NCBI GenBank assembly: GCA_009702205.1
Contig: WLIM01000016.1
Coordinates: forward strand, 1-12,186
Direction: 5' to 3'
Source: Actinomycetota bacterium
Lineage (GTDB): Bacteria > Actinomycetota > Actinomycetes > Nanopelagicales > Nanopelagicaceae
Length of the DNA stretch: 12,186 nt
The notes under the pieces are model-generated. The model was not told the origin of the DNA. It saw only the letters and a list, made by a program, of their open reading frames with translations, and searched no databases. The position numbers and the translations under genes are program-made. Positions 1 through 5,901 of this stretch are shown here, piece by piece; position 1 is the stretch's first letter, and each line of letters begins with the position of its first letter.

Positions 1-213
1 CTGCTTAAGAATCGAAATGCTCATGTGAATTTAATCCCACTAAACCCAACTCCGGGTTCCAAGTGGACCGCCTCTAGACCAGAAGATGAAGCCGAATTCG
101 TCCGCGTTCTAGAGAGCTACAAAGTTGCCGTTACGGTGCGAGACACCCGAGGCCGAGAAATTGATGGAGCATGTGGTCAATTGGCCGCGTCCGAGATAAT
201 CTCTGAGGTATGA
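1..213 (+). CDS. rlmN: RlmN, dual-specificity rRNA/tRNA adenine-C2 methyltransferase, C-terminal fragment (5' end outside window)
   Basis: The frame is open from base 1 to the TGA at 211-213 and gives 70 residues that read as the end of the radical-SAM enzyme RlmN, which methylates C2 of A2503 in 23S rRNA and A37 in some tRNAs. Diagnostic stretches are HVNLIPLNPTPG (fragment residues 8-19) and TVRDTRGREIDGACGQLAA (residues 45-63). The cysteine at fragment residue 58 (codon 172-174) aligns with the C-terminal catalytic cysteine that forms the protein-RNA adduct in this family (C355 in E. coli). The radical-SAM CxxxCxxC motif must lie upstream of the window. The start is not visible; the ATG at 25 is internal. 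The protein ends soon after the ACGQL motif, shorter than E. coli RlmN but usual for actinobacterial ones. The stop overlaps the next start as ATGA. Confidence 0.93.
   Translation: MLKNRNAHVNLIPLNPTPGSKWTASRPEDEAEFVRVLESYKVAVTVRDTRGREIDGACGQLAASEIISEV
197..209 (+). promoter_or_regulatory. Candidate leaderless -10 element for the aldehyde dehydrogenase gene
   Basis: TAATCT at 197-202 fits the actinobacterial TANNNT -10 consensus and lies 7 nt before the ATG at 210, so transcription would start at or next to the start codon. The GAGG at 205-208 is only one base from the ATG, too close to act as a normal Shine-Dalgarno site. The gene is therefore either read from a leaderless transcript or translated by re-initiation from rlmN through the ATGA overlap. 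No convincing -35 box was seen. Confidence 0.35.
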
Positions 214-1637
214 AAAAGCTAAATAACTTTATTGATGGAAAATCCCTGCCAGCTAAATCTGGTGCCACAAGTGAAATTATTAATCCTGCAACAGGTGCGC
301 CATATGCAACGGCGCCGGTATCTGGCGCAGTCGATGTTGATAATGCACTTAGTGCTGCAAGCAAAGCTTTTGTCGAATGGCGCGAGACAACGCCAGCTGA
401 ACGCCAACGTGCGCTAAATAAAATCGCAGATGCCCTTGAAGCTAGAAGCGATGAATTAATTGCAATTGAAGTTGAGAACACAGGCAAGCCAGTTTCGCTA
501 ACTACTTCTGAAGAAGTTCCACCAATGTTGGATCAGATTCGCTTCTTTGCCGGTGCGGCCAGAAATCTTGAAGGTAAATCTGCCGGTGAATATATGCGCG
601 GAATGACTTCATTTATTCGTCGCGAACCAATCGGAGTTTGTGCTCAAGTAACTCCTTGGAACTACCCAATGATGATGGCGGTATGGAAGTGGGCTCCGGC
701 GATCGCTGCGGGTAACACAGTTGTACTAAAGCCAAGTGATACAACTCCAGCATCTACTGTTTTCATGGCCGAAGTAATGTCAGAGTTTTTACCAAACGGT
801 GTCTTCAATGTTATTTGCGGAGATCGTGAAACAGGACGCACATTAGTTGAACATCAAACTCCAGCAATGGTCTCAATAACAGGATCTGTTCGCGCAGGTA
901 TCGAAGTTGCTAAATCAGCAGCCACAGAGCTAAAGCGCGTGCATCTTGAACTCGGCGGCAAGGCGCCTGTCGTAGTTTTCGATGATGCAAATCTTGAAAC
1001 TGCTGCAGAAAATATTGCAATTACTGGTTATTTCAACGCTGGGCAAGATTGCACAGCTGCTACTCGCGTAATTGTTCAAGAGAGCGTTTACGACAAATTT
1101 GTAGAGCTACTTGCTAACCAAGCCAAAAACAATATTGCTACTGGAAGCCCAGATGAAGATGTGCTTTACGGTGCGCTAAATAACGCTGATCAGCTTGCTC
1201 GAGTATCTGGCTTCGTAGAGCGCACACCAAGCCATGCCAAAATTGTTGCTGGTGGAAGCAAGATTGATCGCCCTGGATATTTCTTCGCTCCAACAGTCAT
1301 CGCTGGCCTGCACCAAGATGACGAGATGATTCAGAATGAAATTTTTGGTCCAGTAATTACGGTTCAGAAATTCAAAGATGAAGCCGAAGCGATTGCGATG
1401 GCAAATGGTGTCGCTTATGGTTTGGCCTCGAGCGTGTGGACTAGTAATCACGGCCGCGCGATGCGAATGGCAAAGGCTTTTGATTTTGGTTGCGTCTGGA
1501 TTAACACTCATATTCCAATCGTCGCCGAGATGCCTCACGGTGGATTCAAGCGCTCTGGTTACGGCAAAGATCTCTCAAGCTATGGCTTCGAGGACTACAC
1601 CCGCATCAAGCACGTGATGACAAACCTGAACGCCTAA
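210..1637 (+). CDS. patD: Gamma-aminobutyraldehyde dehydrogenase (PatD/Prr-like, NAD-dependent)
   Basis: A 475-residue protein of the aldehyde dehydrogenase superfamily, expected to oxidise 4-aminobutanal to 4-aminobutyrate with NAD+ in the cytoplasm. Visible landmarks are the PWNYP segment with the oxyanion Asn151, the nucleotide-binding KPSD around Lys174, LELGGK with the general base Glu247, the nucleophile Cys281 in FNAGQDC, and NEIFGPV with Glu377. The C-terminal stretch INTHIPIVAEMPHGGFKRSGYGKDLS (about 431-456) and the ending DYTRIKHVM closely resemble E. coli PatD, which favours aminobutyraldehyde over betaine aldehyde or succinic semialdehyde. Length matches the family. The start overlaps the rlmN stop (ATGA), and MKKLNNFIDG is the expected N-terminus. 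The polyamine importer downstream, and the amine oxidase and GABA aminotransferase beyond it, support the role. Substrate preference within the superfamily remains an inference. Confidence 0.88.
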   Translation: MKKLNNFIDGKSLPAKSGATSEIINPATGAPYATAPVSGAVDVDNALSAASKAFVEWRETTPAERQRALNKIADALEARSDELIAIEVENTGKPVSLTTSEEVPPMLDQIRFFAGAARNLEGKSAGEYMRGMTSFIRREPIGVCAQVTPWNYPMMMAVWKWAPAIAAGNTVVLKPSDTTPASTVFMAEVMSEFLPNGVFNVICGDRETGRTLVEHQTPAMVSITGSVRAGIEVAKSAATELKRVHLELGGKAPVVVFDDANLETAAENIAITGYFNAGQDCTAATRVIVQESVYDKFVELLANQAKNNIATGSPDEDVLYGALNNADQLARVSGFVERTPSHAKIVAGGSKIDRPGYFFAPTVIAGLHQDDEMIQNEIFGPVITVQKFKDEAEAIAMANGVAYGLASSVWTSNHGRAMRMAKAFDFGCVWINTHIPIVAEMPHGGFKRSGYGKDLSSYGFEDYTRIKHVMTNLNA

Positions 1638-1666
1638 CTCCAGCCAGAAAATTTGTCGGATTTGGG

Positions 1667-1680
1667 TTGCAATTTCGCAA
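1667..1680. promoter_or_regulatory. Candidate operator: TTGC-N6-GCAA dyad over the -35 box
   Basis: The 14 bases 1667-1680 form an inverted repeat with arms TTGC and GCAA, plus one further symmetric A/T pair inside. The dyad covers the proposed -35 element of the transporter promoter, as expected for a repressor site of a dimeric helix-turn-helix regulator. No regulator gene is present in the window and no second copy was noticed, so this rests on symmetry and position only. Confidence 0.22.
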
Positions 1681-1697
1681 CTTCGTGGGGCTAGACT
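1667..1697 (+). promoter_or_regulatory. Candidate sigma-70 family promoter of the polyamine transporter operon
   Basis: TTGCAA (1667-1672) and TAGACT (1692-1697) are separated by 19 nt. TAGACT fits TANNNT and is the same hexamer proposed for gabT in this window. Transcription would start near 1704, leaving a leader of about 48 nt before the ATG at 1752. The 114-base gap after patD is the first place in the cassette with room for an independent promoter. The 19-nt spacer is long, so a regulated promoter is plausible. Confidence 0.4.
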
Positions 1698-1703
1698 TTC
1701 CCC
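1687..1703. promoter_or_regulatory. GGGG/CCCC dyad flanking the -10 box
   Basis: GGGG (1687-1690) and CCCC (1700-1703) flank the TAGACT -10 box. In RNA reading through from patD this could be a 4-bp G:C stem with a 9-nt loop, but no U-run follows, so it is a poor intrinsic terminator. It may be a second operator-like symmetry or chance. Confidence 0.15.
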
Positions 1704-1716
1704 GTTCAAGTCGTTC

Positions 1717-1728
1717 GGCATTCGTGCC
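1717..1728 (+). other. Small UUCG-loop hairpin in the transporter leader
   Basis: GGCA-TTCG-TGCC is a perfect 4-bp stem closed by a UUCG-sequence loop, ending 23 nt before the ATG at 1752. It lies inside the proposed 5' leader and could stabilise the mRNA end or act as a small pause site. The stem is short, so the functional assignment is weak. Confidence 0.25.
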
Positions 1729-1751
1729 AGCCCTAATTAGAAAGTGGTGCC

Positions 1752-2939
1752 ATGACAACAAATAACTCCCGTGAAGAGAACCAATCAAGTCTGAAAGATA
1801 TTGTTTCAGCGAAAGTATCAAGACGTGGAGTATTTGCGGGAATTGGTGGATTAGGTGCAGCAGCACTTCTTGCATCATGCGGTTCGGGTGGTTCAAGTTC
1901 AGGTGGCAAGAGCGGTGCTCTTCGTTGGGGTAACTGGCCGCTATATCTAGATTTTGATAGCAAGACTAAGAAGTATCCATCTCTTGAAGCATTTATTAAG
2001 AAGACCGGAATCGACACTCAATATTTTGAAGATTACAACGATAACGATGAGTTCTTTGGAAAAGTTCAAGCGCAGCTAAAACTTAAAAAAGATATTGGTT
2101 ATGACATCGTCACACCAACAGACTGGATGGCAGCTCGCTGGATCCGTCTTGGTTATACCCAAAAATTTGATATGGCCAATGTTCCAAATGGCGCGAATAT
2201 TTTAGATACCTTGGCGAACCCTTCATACGATCCAAAGCGTGAGCAATCACTAACTTGGCAAGGCATCATGTCTGGCTTCGGTTGGAATACCGCTAAAAAC
2301 CCTAAGGGTATTCGCACACTTGATGATCTCTTTGCACCGCAGAACAAGGGAAAGATTGTTGTTCTATCAGAATTGCGCGACACCATCGGAATCATTCTTC
2401 TTGCGCAAGGCGTAAGTCCAGAAAAGGTAACAGAAGATCAATATATGAATGCTGTTGATTTCATGGCCAAGAAAATTGCTGATGGTTGGATTCGCGGCGT
2501 AAAGGGTAATGAATACGCACAAGATTTAACTTCAGGAGATGCAACCGCTGTTATTGGTTGGTCTGGCGATATGTTCATTCTCGCCTCTGAAAATAAGGGC
2601 AAGTTTGACTTCGCAATCCCAGAATCAGGTGGAACAATTTCTGGCGATAACTTAATGATTCCTTACACAGCGACGGCAGAAGCAAAGAAGAACGCTGAAG
2701 CGTTGATCAACTATTACTACGATCCAGCAGTTGCGGCCCAAGTTGCGGCATACGTGAATTATGTCTGCCCAGTTAAGGGTGCACAGGCTGAGATGGAGAA
2801 GATTGATCCAGAGCTAGCGAAGAGTGAATACATTTTCCCAACAGCTAAAACTTTGGCAAACCTTCACGTATTCCGTTCACTTACAACTGATGAAGAAACT
2901 TCTTGGACTGAAGCTTTCCAAAAGGCAGCAGGAAACTAA
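1752..2939 (+). CDS. potD: Polyamine ABC transporter substrate-binding lipoprotein (PotD/PotF family)
   Basis: A 395-residue extracytoplasmic solute-binding protein that would capture spermidine/putrescine and deliver it to the permeases. The N-terminus holds a twin-arginine-like SRRGVF (23-28), a small hydrophobic stretch (about 29-41) and a lipobox LASC with Cys43, so it is probably a membrane-anchored lipoprotein, possibly Tat-exported. A Gly/Ser-rich linker (44-55) follows. The mature part opens with RWGNWPLYLD (58-67), typical of the family. GWSGD (270-274) resembles the W-x-G-D segment I recall from the putrescine-binding site of E. coli PotF, and the YDP and NLMIP segments also fit. 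The ATG at 1752 has only a weak Shine-Dalgarno (AAAGTGG, 1741-1747). It is the first gene of a four-gene transporter operon; order SBP-ATPase-permease-permease matches potFGHI more than potABCD. Putrescine versus spermidine preference cannot be settled here. Confidence 0.9.
   Translation: MTTNNSREENQSSLKDIVSAKVSRRGVFAGIGGLGAAALLASCGSGGSSSGGKSGALRWGNWPLYLDFDSKTKKYPSLEAFIKKTGIDTQYFEDYNDNDEFFGKVQAQLKLKKDIGYDIVTPTDWMAARWIRLGYTQKFDMANVPNGANILDTLANPSYDPKREQSLTWQGIMSGFGWNTAKNPKGIRTLDDLFAPQNKGKIVVLSELRDTIGIILLAQGVSPEKVTEDQYMNAVDFMAKKIADGWIRGVKGNEYAQDLTSGDATAVIGWSGDMFILASENKGKFDFAIPESGGTISGDNLMIPYTATAEAKKNAEALINYYYDPAVAAQVAAYVNYVCPVKGAQAEMEKIDPELAKSEYIFPTAKTLANLHVFRSLTTDEETSWTEAFQKAAGN
2930..2933 (+). 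promoter_or_regulatory. Shine-Dalgarno supporting the GTG start of potA
   Basis: AGGA, inside the last codons of the binding-protein gene, ends 6 nt before the GTG at 2940. This fixes the GTG immediately after the preceding TAA as the start. Confidence 0.6.
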
Positions 2940-4088
2940 GTGACAAAAGCCTCTATTGAAGCCCGGGGCGATCTTCGACTAACCAGACTCACCAAGACAT
3001 ATGGTGATTTCACTGCAGTTGATGATCTCTCGCTAACTATTCCTAAAGGTTCATTCTTTGCGTTACTTGGACCTTCTGGATGTGGAAAAACTACGACGCT
3101 TCGAATGATTGCTGGTTTAGAGGAACCAACTGCGGGAAGTATTCATCTTGGTGAAACAGATATCACGACCACAAAGCCATACCAACGTCCAATTAATACT
3201 GTGTTTCAAAATTATGCGCTCTTTCCACATTTAACTATCTTTGAAAATATCGCATTTGGACTGAGACGACGTGGCCAGAAGGATGTTAAAGAGGCTGTCG
3301 ATAAGGTGCTAAACCTGGTTGAACTTCCACACTTGGCACAGCGCAAGCCGACCCAACTCTCTGGTGGCCAGCAACAACGTATTGCACTTGCTCGGGCAAT
3401 TGTTAACCGCCCAGCCCTGTTGCTTTTAGATGAACCACTAGGTGCACTAGATCTAAAGCTTCGCCGACAGATGCAGATTGAGCTTAAGTGGATTCAAAAA
3501 GAAGTTGGGCTCACTTTCGTTCACGTTACACATGATCAAGAAGAAGCAATGACAATGGCTGACACCATCGCGGTAATGAATGAGGGCCAGATTGAACAAA
3601 TGGGCTCACCTGCAGATCTATATGACAATCCAGAAACTGCATATGTTGCAAACTTCTTAGGACAATCGAATTTAATTAAGGGCACAATTTCAGGCAACGA
3701 CGGTGATTCACTTGTTGTAGATCTTTACGGCCAGAAAATTTCACTTCCAAAGAGCCGATCACATGCAATTGATAACTCGACTTATGCTGGTATTCGCCCA
3801 GAAAAATTCCGTATTTCTCTATTGGAAACTCCAGTACGTGGAAACGTATTATCTGGTGGTCGCATCGAAGATGTTTCTTACATCGGAGTATCTACTCAGT
3901 ACCAGGTAGAGATGCCATGGGGACAAGAGTTGATGGTCTTCGAGCAGAACGACGATGGCGTTGCACCATTTAAAAAGGGCGATGCTGTAAATATTTCTTG
4001 GGAACCTGCATTTACTTTCGCGCTACGTGGCGATGAAGATGTAACTGCTGGTTCGCAAATTGAACCTGAAGTCCAAGACGAAGAATAA
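2940..4088 (+). CDS. potA: Polyamine ABC transporter ATP-binding protein
   Basis: A 382-residue ABC ATPase of the spermidine/putrescine (MOI) importer class that would power polyamine uptake at the inner face of the membrane. All nucleotide-binding motifs are intact: Walker A GPSGCGKT (44-51), Q-loop Gln90, signature LSGGQ (140-144), Walker B LLLLDEP (160-166), D-loop GALD (168-171) and switch His198. A C-terminal TOBE-type regulatory domain occupies roughly 245-360, with the typical GIRPEKF (284-290). The C-terminus is acidic. GTG directly abuts the TAA of the binding-protein gene, so translation is probably coupled. Length and motifs match PotA/PotG. The TOBE domain and gene context separate it from sugar importer ATPases. 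Confidence 0.93.
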   Translation: MTKASIEARGDLRLTRLTKTYGDFTAVDDLSLTIPKGSFFALLGPSGCGKTTTLRMIAGLEEPTAGSIHLGETDITTTKPYQRPINTVFQNYALFPHLTIFENIAFGLRRRGQKDVKEAVDKVLNLVELPHLAQRKPTQLSGGQQQRIALARAIVNRPALLLLDEPLGALDLKLRRQMQIELKWIQKEVGLTFVHVTHDQEEAMTMADTIAVMNEGQIEQMGSPADLYDNPETAYVANFLGQSNLIKGTISGNDGDSLVVDLYGQKISLPKSRSHAIDNSTYAGIRPEKFRISLLETPVRGNVLSGGRIEDVSYIGVSTQYQVEMPWGQELMVFEQNDDGVAPFKKGDAVNISWEPAFTFALRGDEDVTAGSQIEPEVQDEE

Positions 4089-4090
4089 AA

Positions 4091-4939
4091 ATGGGAAAGA
4101 ACCGCACGCCTTATTTACTTCTGCTCCCAGGCTTTGCATTTCTCTTTACCTTTTTCATTCTGCCAATTATTAACTTGGCTCAAACTTCAACTCAGACAAA
4201 AATTGCCGGGGGAGACACCGGCCAGTACGAACAGACTCTTCACTTTAGAAATTACATCGATGCATTTGTTGCGAATAAAGAGCAGTTTGGTCGCTCCTTC
4301 CTTTATGCAATCATCTCGACGCTGTTAGCTCTTGCGATTTCCTATCCACTTGCATACGCAATTGCATTTAAAGCTGGAAAATACAAGAATCTTCTCTTAG
4401 TTCTAGTTGTTGCACCTTTCTTTACCTCATTTCTTCTGCGAACAATTGCTTGGAAACAAATTCTCGGTGAAGAGGGCTTTGTAGTCCCAACCCTTCGCTC
4501 TCTCGGAATCATCAGCCAGAGCACAACGCTGACTTCTACATCTTTCGCTGTCGTCATGGGTATGACCTACAACTTCCTGCCCTTTATGACACTTCCATTG
4601 TTTGCCTCTATCGATCGCATCGATCCAAGAACTCTTGAAGCTTCTGGGGATTTATATGCAAATGGCTACACAACATTTAGAAAAGTGACTCTTCCGCTCT
4701 CTATGCCAGGAGTTGTTGCTGGAACCTTGCTTACATTTATTCCTGCTGCTGGAGATTATGTAAATGCATCGATTCTTGGCGACCCAACAACAAAGATGAT
4801 CGGAAATGTAATTGAATCTCGATTCTTCAAGATTGTTGATTACCCAACTGCTGCTGCGCTCTCATTTACTCTGATGGCTGCAATTTTGATATTAGTGACC
4901 CTCTATATTCGCAAAGCTGGAACAGAGGAGTTGGTATGA
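4091..4939 (+). CDS. potB: Polyamine ABC transporter permease, PotB/PotH-like
   Basis: A 282-residue integral membrane protein, one half of the transport channel. Six hydrophobic segments can be placed at roughly 8-30, 70-93, 100-120, 150-172, 203-225 and 253-274. The binding-protein-dependent transport EAA loop, which docks onto the ATPase, spans about 183-212 (EASGDLYANGYTTFRKVTLP, then the PGVVAG end). GDYVNASILG (221-230) is typical of PotB/PotH. The ATG lies two bases after the potA stop, with only a weak purine-rich GACGAAGAA upstream, so coupled translation is likely. It overlaps the second permease gene by four bases. Length agrees with the family. Confidence 0.92.
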   Translation: MGKNRTPYLLLLPGFAFLFTFFILPIINLAQTSTQTKIAGGDTGQYEQTLHFRNYIDAFVANKEQFGRSFLYAIISTLLALAISYPLAYAIAFKAGKYKNLLLVLVVAPFFTSFLLRTIAWKQILGEEGFVVPTLRSLGIISQSTTLTSTSFAVVMGMTYNFLPFMTLPLFASIDRIDPRTLEASGDLYANGYTTFRKVTLPLSMPGVVAGTLLTFIPAAGDYVNASILGDPTTKMIGNVIESRFFKIVDYPTAAALSFTLMAAILILVTLYIRKAGTEELV

Positions 4940-5772
4940 CCCAAAAAATTAAGGATGCAACAATTCCAACGATTCCTTTTGGTGCCCGGATTCAACGCTG
5001 GTTCGGACGCAATTTAATTCGCATCTATGCTGTATTCGCATTTACCTATCTCTTCATTCCGGTTGCATATACCTTCGTATTTTCATTTAATGATGCGGGC
5101 AAGAGCAATTTAATTTGGCAGGCCTTTACGTTCAAGAATTGGCAGAACCCTTGCGGTGCGCCTGAAGTTTGCAGCGCTCTTGGCAATTCCATAAAGATTG
5201 GTTTTATCGCCACATTCTTTGCAACAATTCTGGGAACCATGATCGCATTTGCAATCGGTCGCCATAATTTCAAAGGTCGTTCAGCCTCAAACCTTTTAAT
5301 CTTCCTACCAATGGCAACGCCTGAAATTGTTCTGGGCGCCTCTCTGCTCTCACTATTTTTAGTATTTAAAATTAATCCCGGCTTCTGGCCAACTGTTATT
5401 GCACATATTGTTTTCTGTATTTCCTTTGTGGTTGTAACTGTTAAAGCTCGTATTGCAAGTCTTGATCCAAGACTTGAACAAGCAGCTATGGATTTATATG
5501 CAAATGAATTTGAAACCTTTAGACGTGTGACGCTGCCACTGGTCGCTCCGGGTATTGCAGGTGCAGCGCTCTTAGCATTTAGCCTCTCATTTGATGATTT
5601 CATCATTACGAACTTCAACTCGGGAACGTTGACAACTTTCCCTAAATTTATTTATGTCTCTGCGGCACGTGGAATTCCCGCACAAGCGAACGTAATTGGA
5701 TCGGCAATGTTCTTCCTAGCGTTGACACTTGTTATCGTGGGGCAGCTAGTAAACCGCCGGAAGGTGCGCTAA
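4936..5772 (+). CDS. potC: Polyamine ABC transporter permease, PotC/PotI-like
   Basis: A 278-residue membrane protein, the second half of the channel. Hydrophobic segments are at about 30-50, 88-108, 118-143, 152-170, 203-223 and 252-271. The EAA-type loop runs about 181-209 (EQAAMDLYANEFETFRRVTL, then PGIAG). SFDDFIIT (218-225) corresponds to the SxDDxxI signature of PotC/PotI. The start ATG overlaps the previous stop (ATGA) and has a strong Shine-Dalgarno, AGAGGAG at 4924-4930, five bases upstream. The loop after the first membrane segment holds Cys73 and Cys79 (C-x5-C), an unusual pair in a probably extracytoplasmic position. The last residues NRRKVR are a positive cytoplasmic tail. No terminator follows directly. 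Confidence 0.92.
   Translation: MTQKIKDATIPTIPFGARIQRWFGRNLIRIYAVFAFTYLFIPVAYTFVFSFNDAGKSNLIWQAFTFKNWQNPCGAPEVCSALGNSIKIGFIATFFATILGTMIAFAIGRHNFKGRSASNLLIFLPMATPEIVLGASLLSLFLVFKINPGFWPTVIAHIVFCISFVVVTVKARIASLDPRLEQAAMDLYANEFETFRRVTLPLVAPGIAGAALLAFSLSFDDFIITNFNSGTLTTFPKFIYVSAARGIPAQANVIGSAMFFLALTLVIVGQLVNRRKVR
5722..5752 (+). promoter_or_regulatory. Weak candidate promoter within the end of potC
   Basis: A perfect TTGACA (5722-5727) lies in the last codons of potC, followed after 19 nt by TAGTAA (5747-5752). TAGTAA lacks the final T of TANNNT. If active it would start a transcript near 5759 carrying the whole leader ahead of the FAD oxidoreductase gene. A second possible -10, TAACGT at 5778-5783, would start it near 5790. 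Neither is strong, and read-through from the transporter operon is an alternative. Confidence 0.2.
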
Positions 5773-5901
5773 ACTTTTAACGTTTCCACGGTGAACGACA
5801 GAACTGCAAGTAGTTCTGCATTGTGGGGTAGGACTCCGGAGGACCCGGGCCAACTTAAGTAGTGATTGAAGGGGTGATTCCGGTTTAGGCCGGATGACGC
5901 G
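5773..5901 (+). promoter_or_regulatory. Structured 5' leader of the FAD amine oxidoreductase gene, unknown class
   Basis: This 129-nt gap is the longest non-coding stretch in the window and its second half is visibly richer in G+C than its surroundings. It holds: (1) a hairpin CAGAACT/AGTTCTG at 5799-5805 and 5812-5818; (2) a palindromic CTCCGGAG at 5834-5841; (3) two related motifs, GGGGT-N5-TCCGG (5825-5839) and GGGGT-N3-TCCGG (5871-5883); (4) a final hairpin TCCGG/CCGGA (5879-5883 and 5890-5894) whose 3' arm contains the only GGA near the ATG at 5902. The 3' arm can also pair with the upstream TCCGG (5835-5839), giving two mutually exclusive folds. This looks like a cis-regulatory RNA controlling translation start, but it matches no riboswitch consensus I can recall. 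Confidence 0.4.
5879..5894 (+). promoter_or_regulatory. Hairpin that could hide the ribosome binding site
   Basis: TCCGG-TTTAGG-CCGGA forms a perfect 5-bp stem with a 6-nt loop. The GGA in its 3' arm (5892-5894) is the best Shine-Dalgarno candidate for the ATG at 5902, seven bases downstream. Folding would mask it. Confidence 0.35.

Noticed and set aside
1681..1710. Intrinsic terminator after the aldehyde dehydrogenase gene
   Set aside because: The GGGG/CCCC dyad has a long loop, only four pairs and no U-run, and it overlaps the proposed transporter promoter.
5046..5618. Open frame of 190 codons on the minus strand inside the PotC-like permease gene
   Set aside because: It lies fully antisense to a well-recognised permease gene, has no recognisable domain and no start signal. 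It is a shadow of the plus-strand codon pattern.
5862..5888. Possible eight-codon leader peptide (GTG to TAG) in the leader of the FAD gene
   Set aside because: The nearest good Shine-Dalgarno, GGAGG at 5838-5842, is about 19 nt away, and the codons show no run of one amino acid as in attenuators.
5773..5901. Leader as a known riboswitch (guanidine, glutamine glnA, c-di-AMP, glycine, SAM)
   Set aside because: I compared the remembered core consensus of these classes. Only scattered short matches occur, for example GGGGTGATTCC resembling part of the c-di-AMP class, without the rest of the conserved core.
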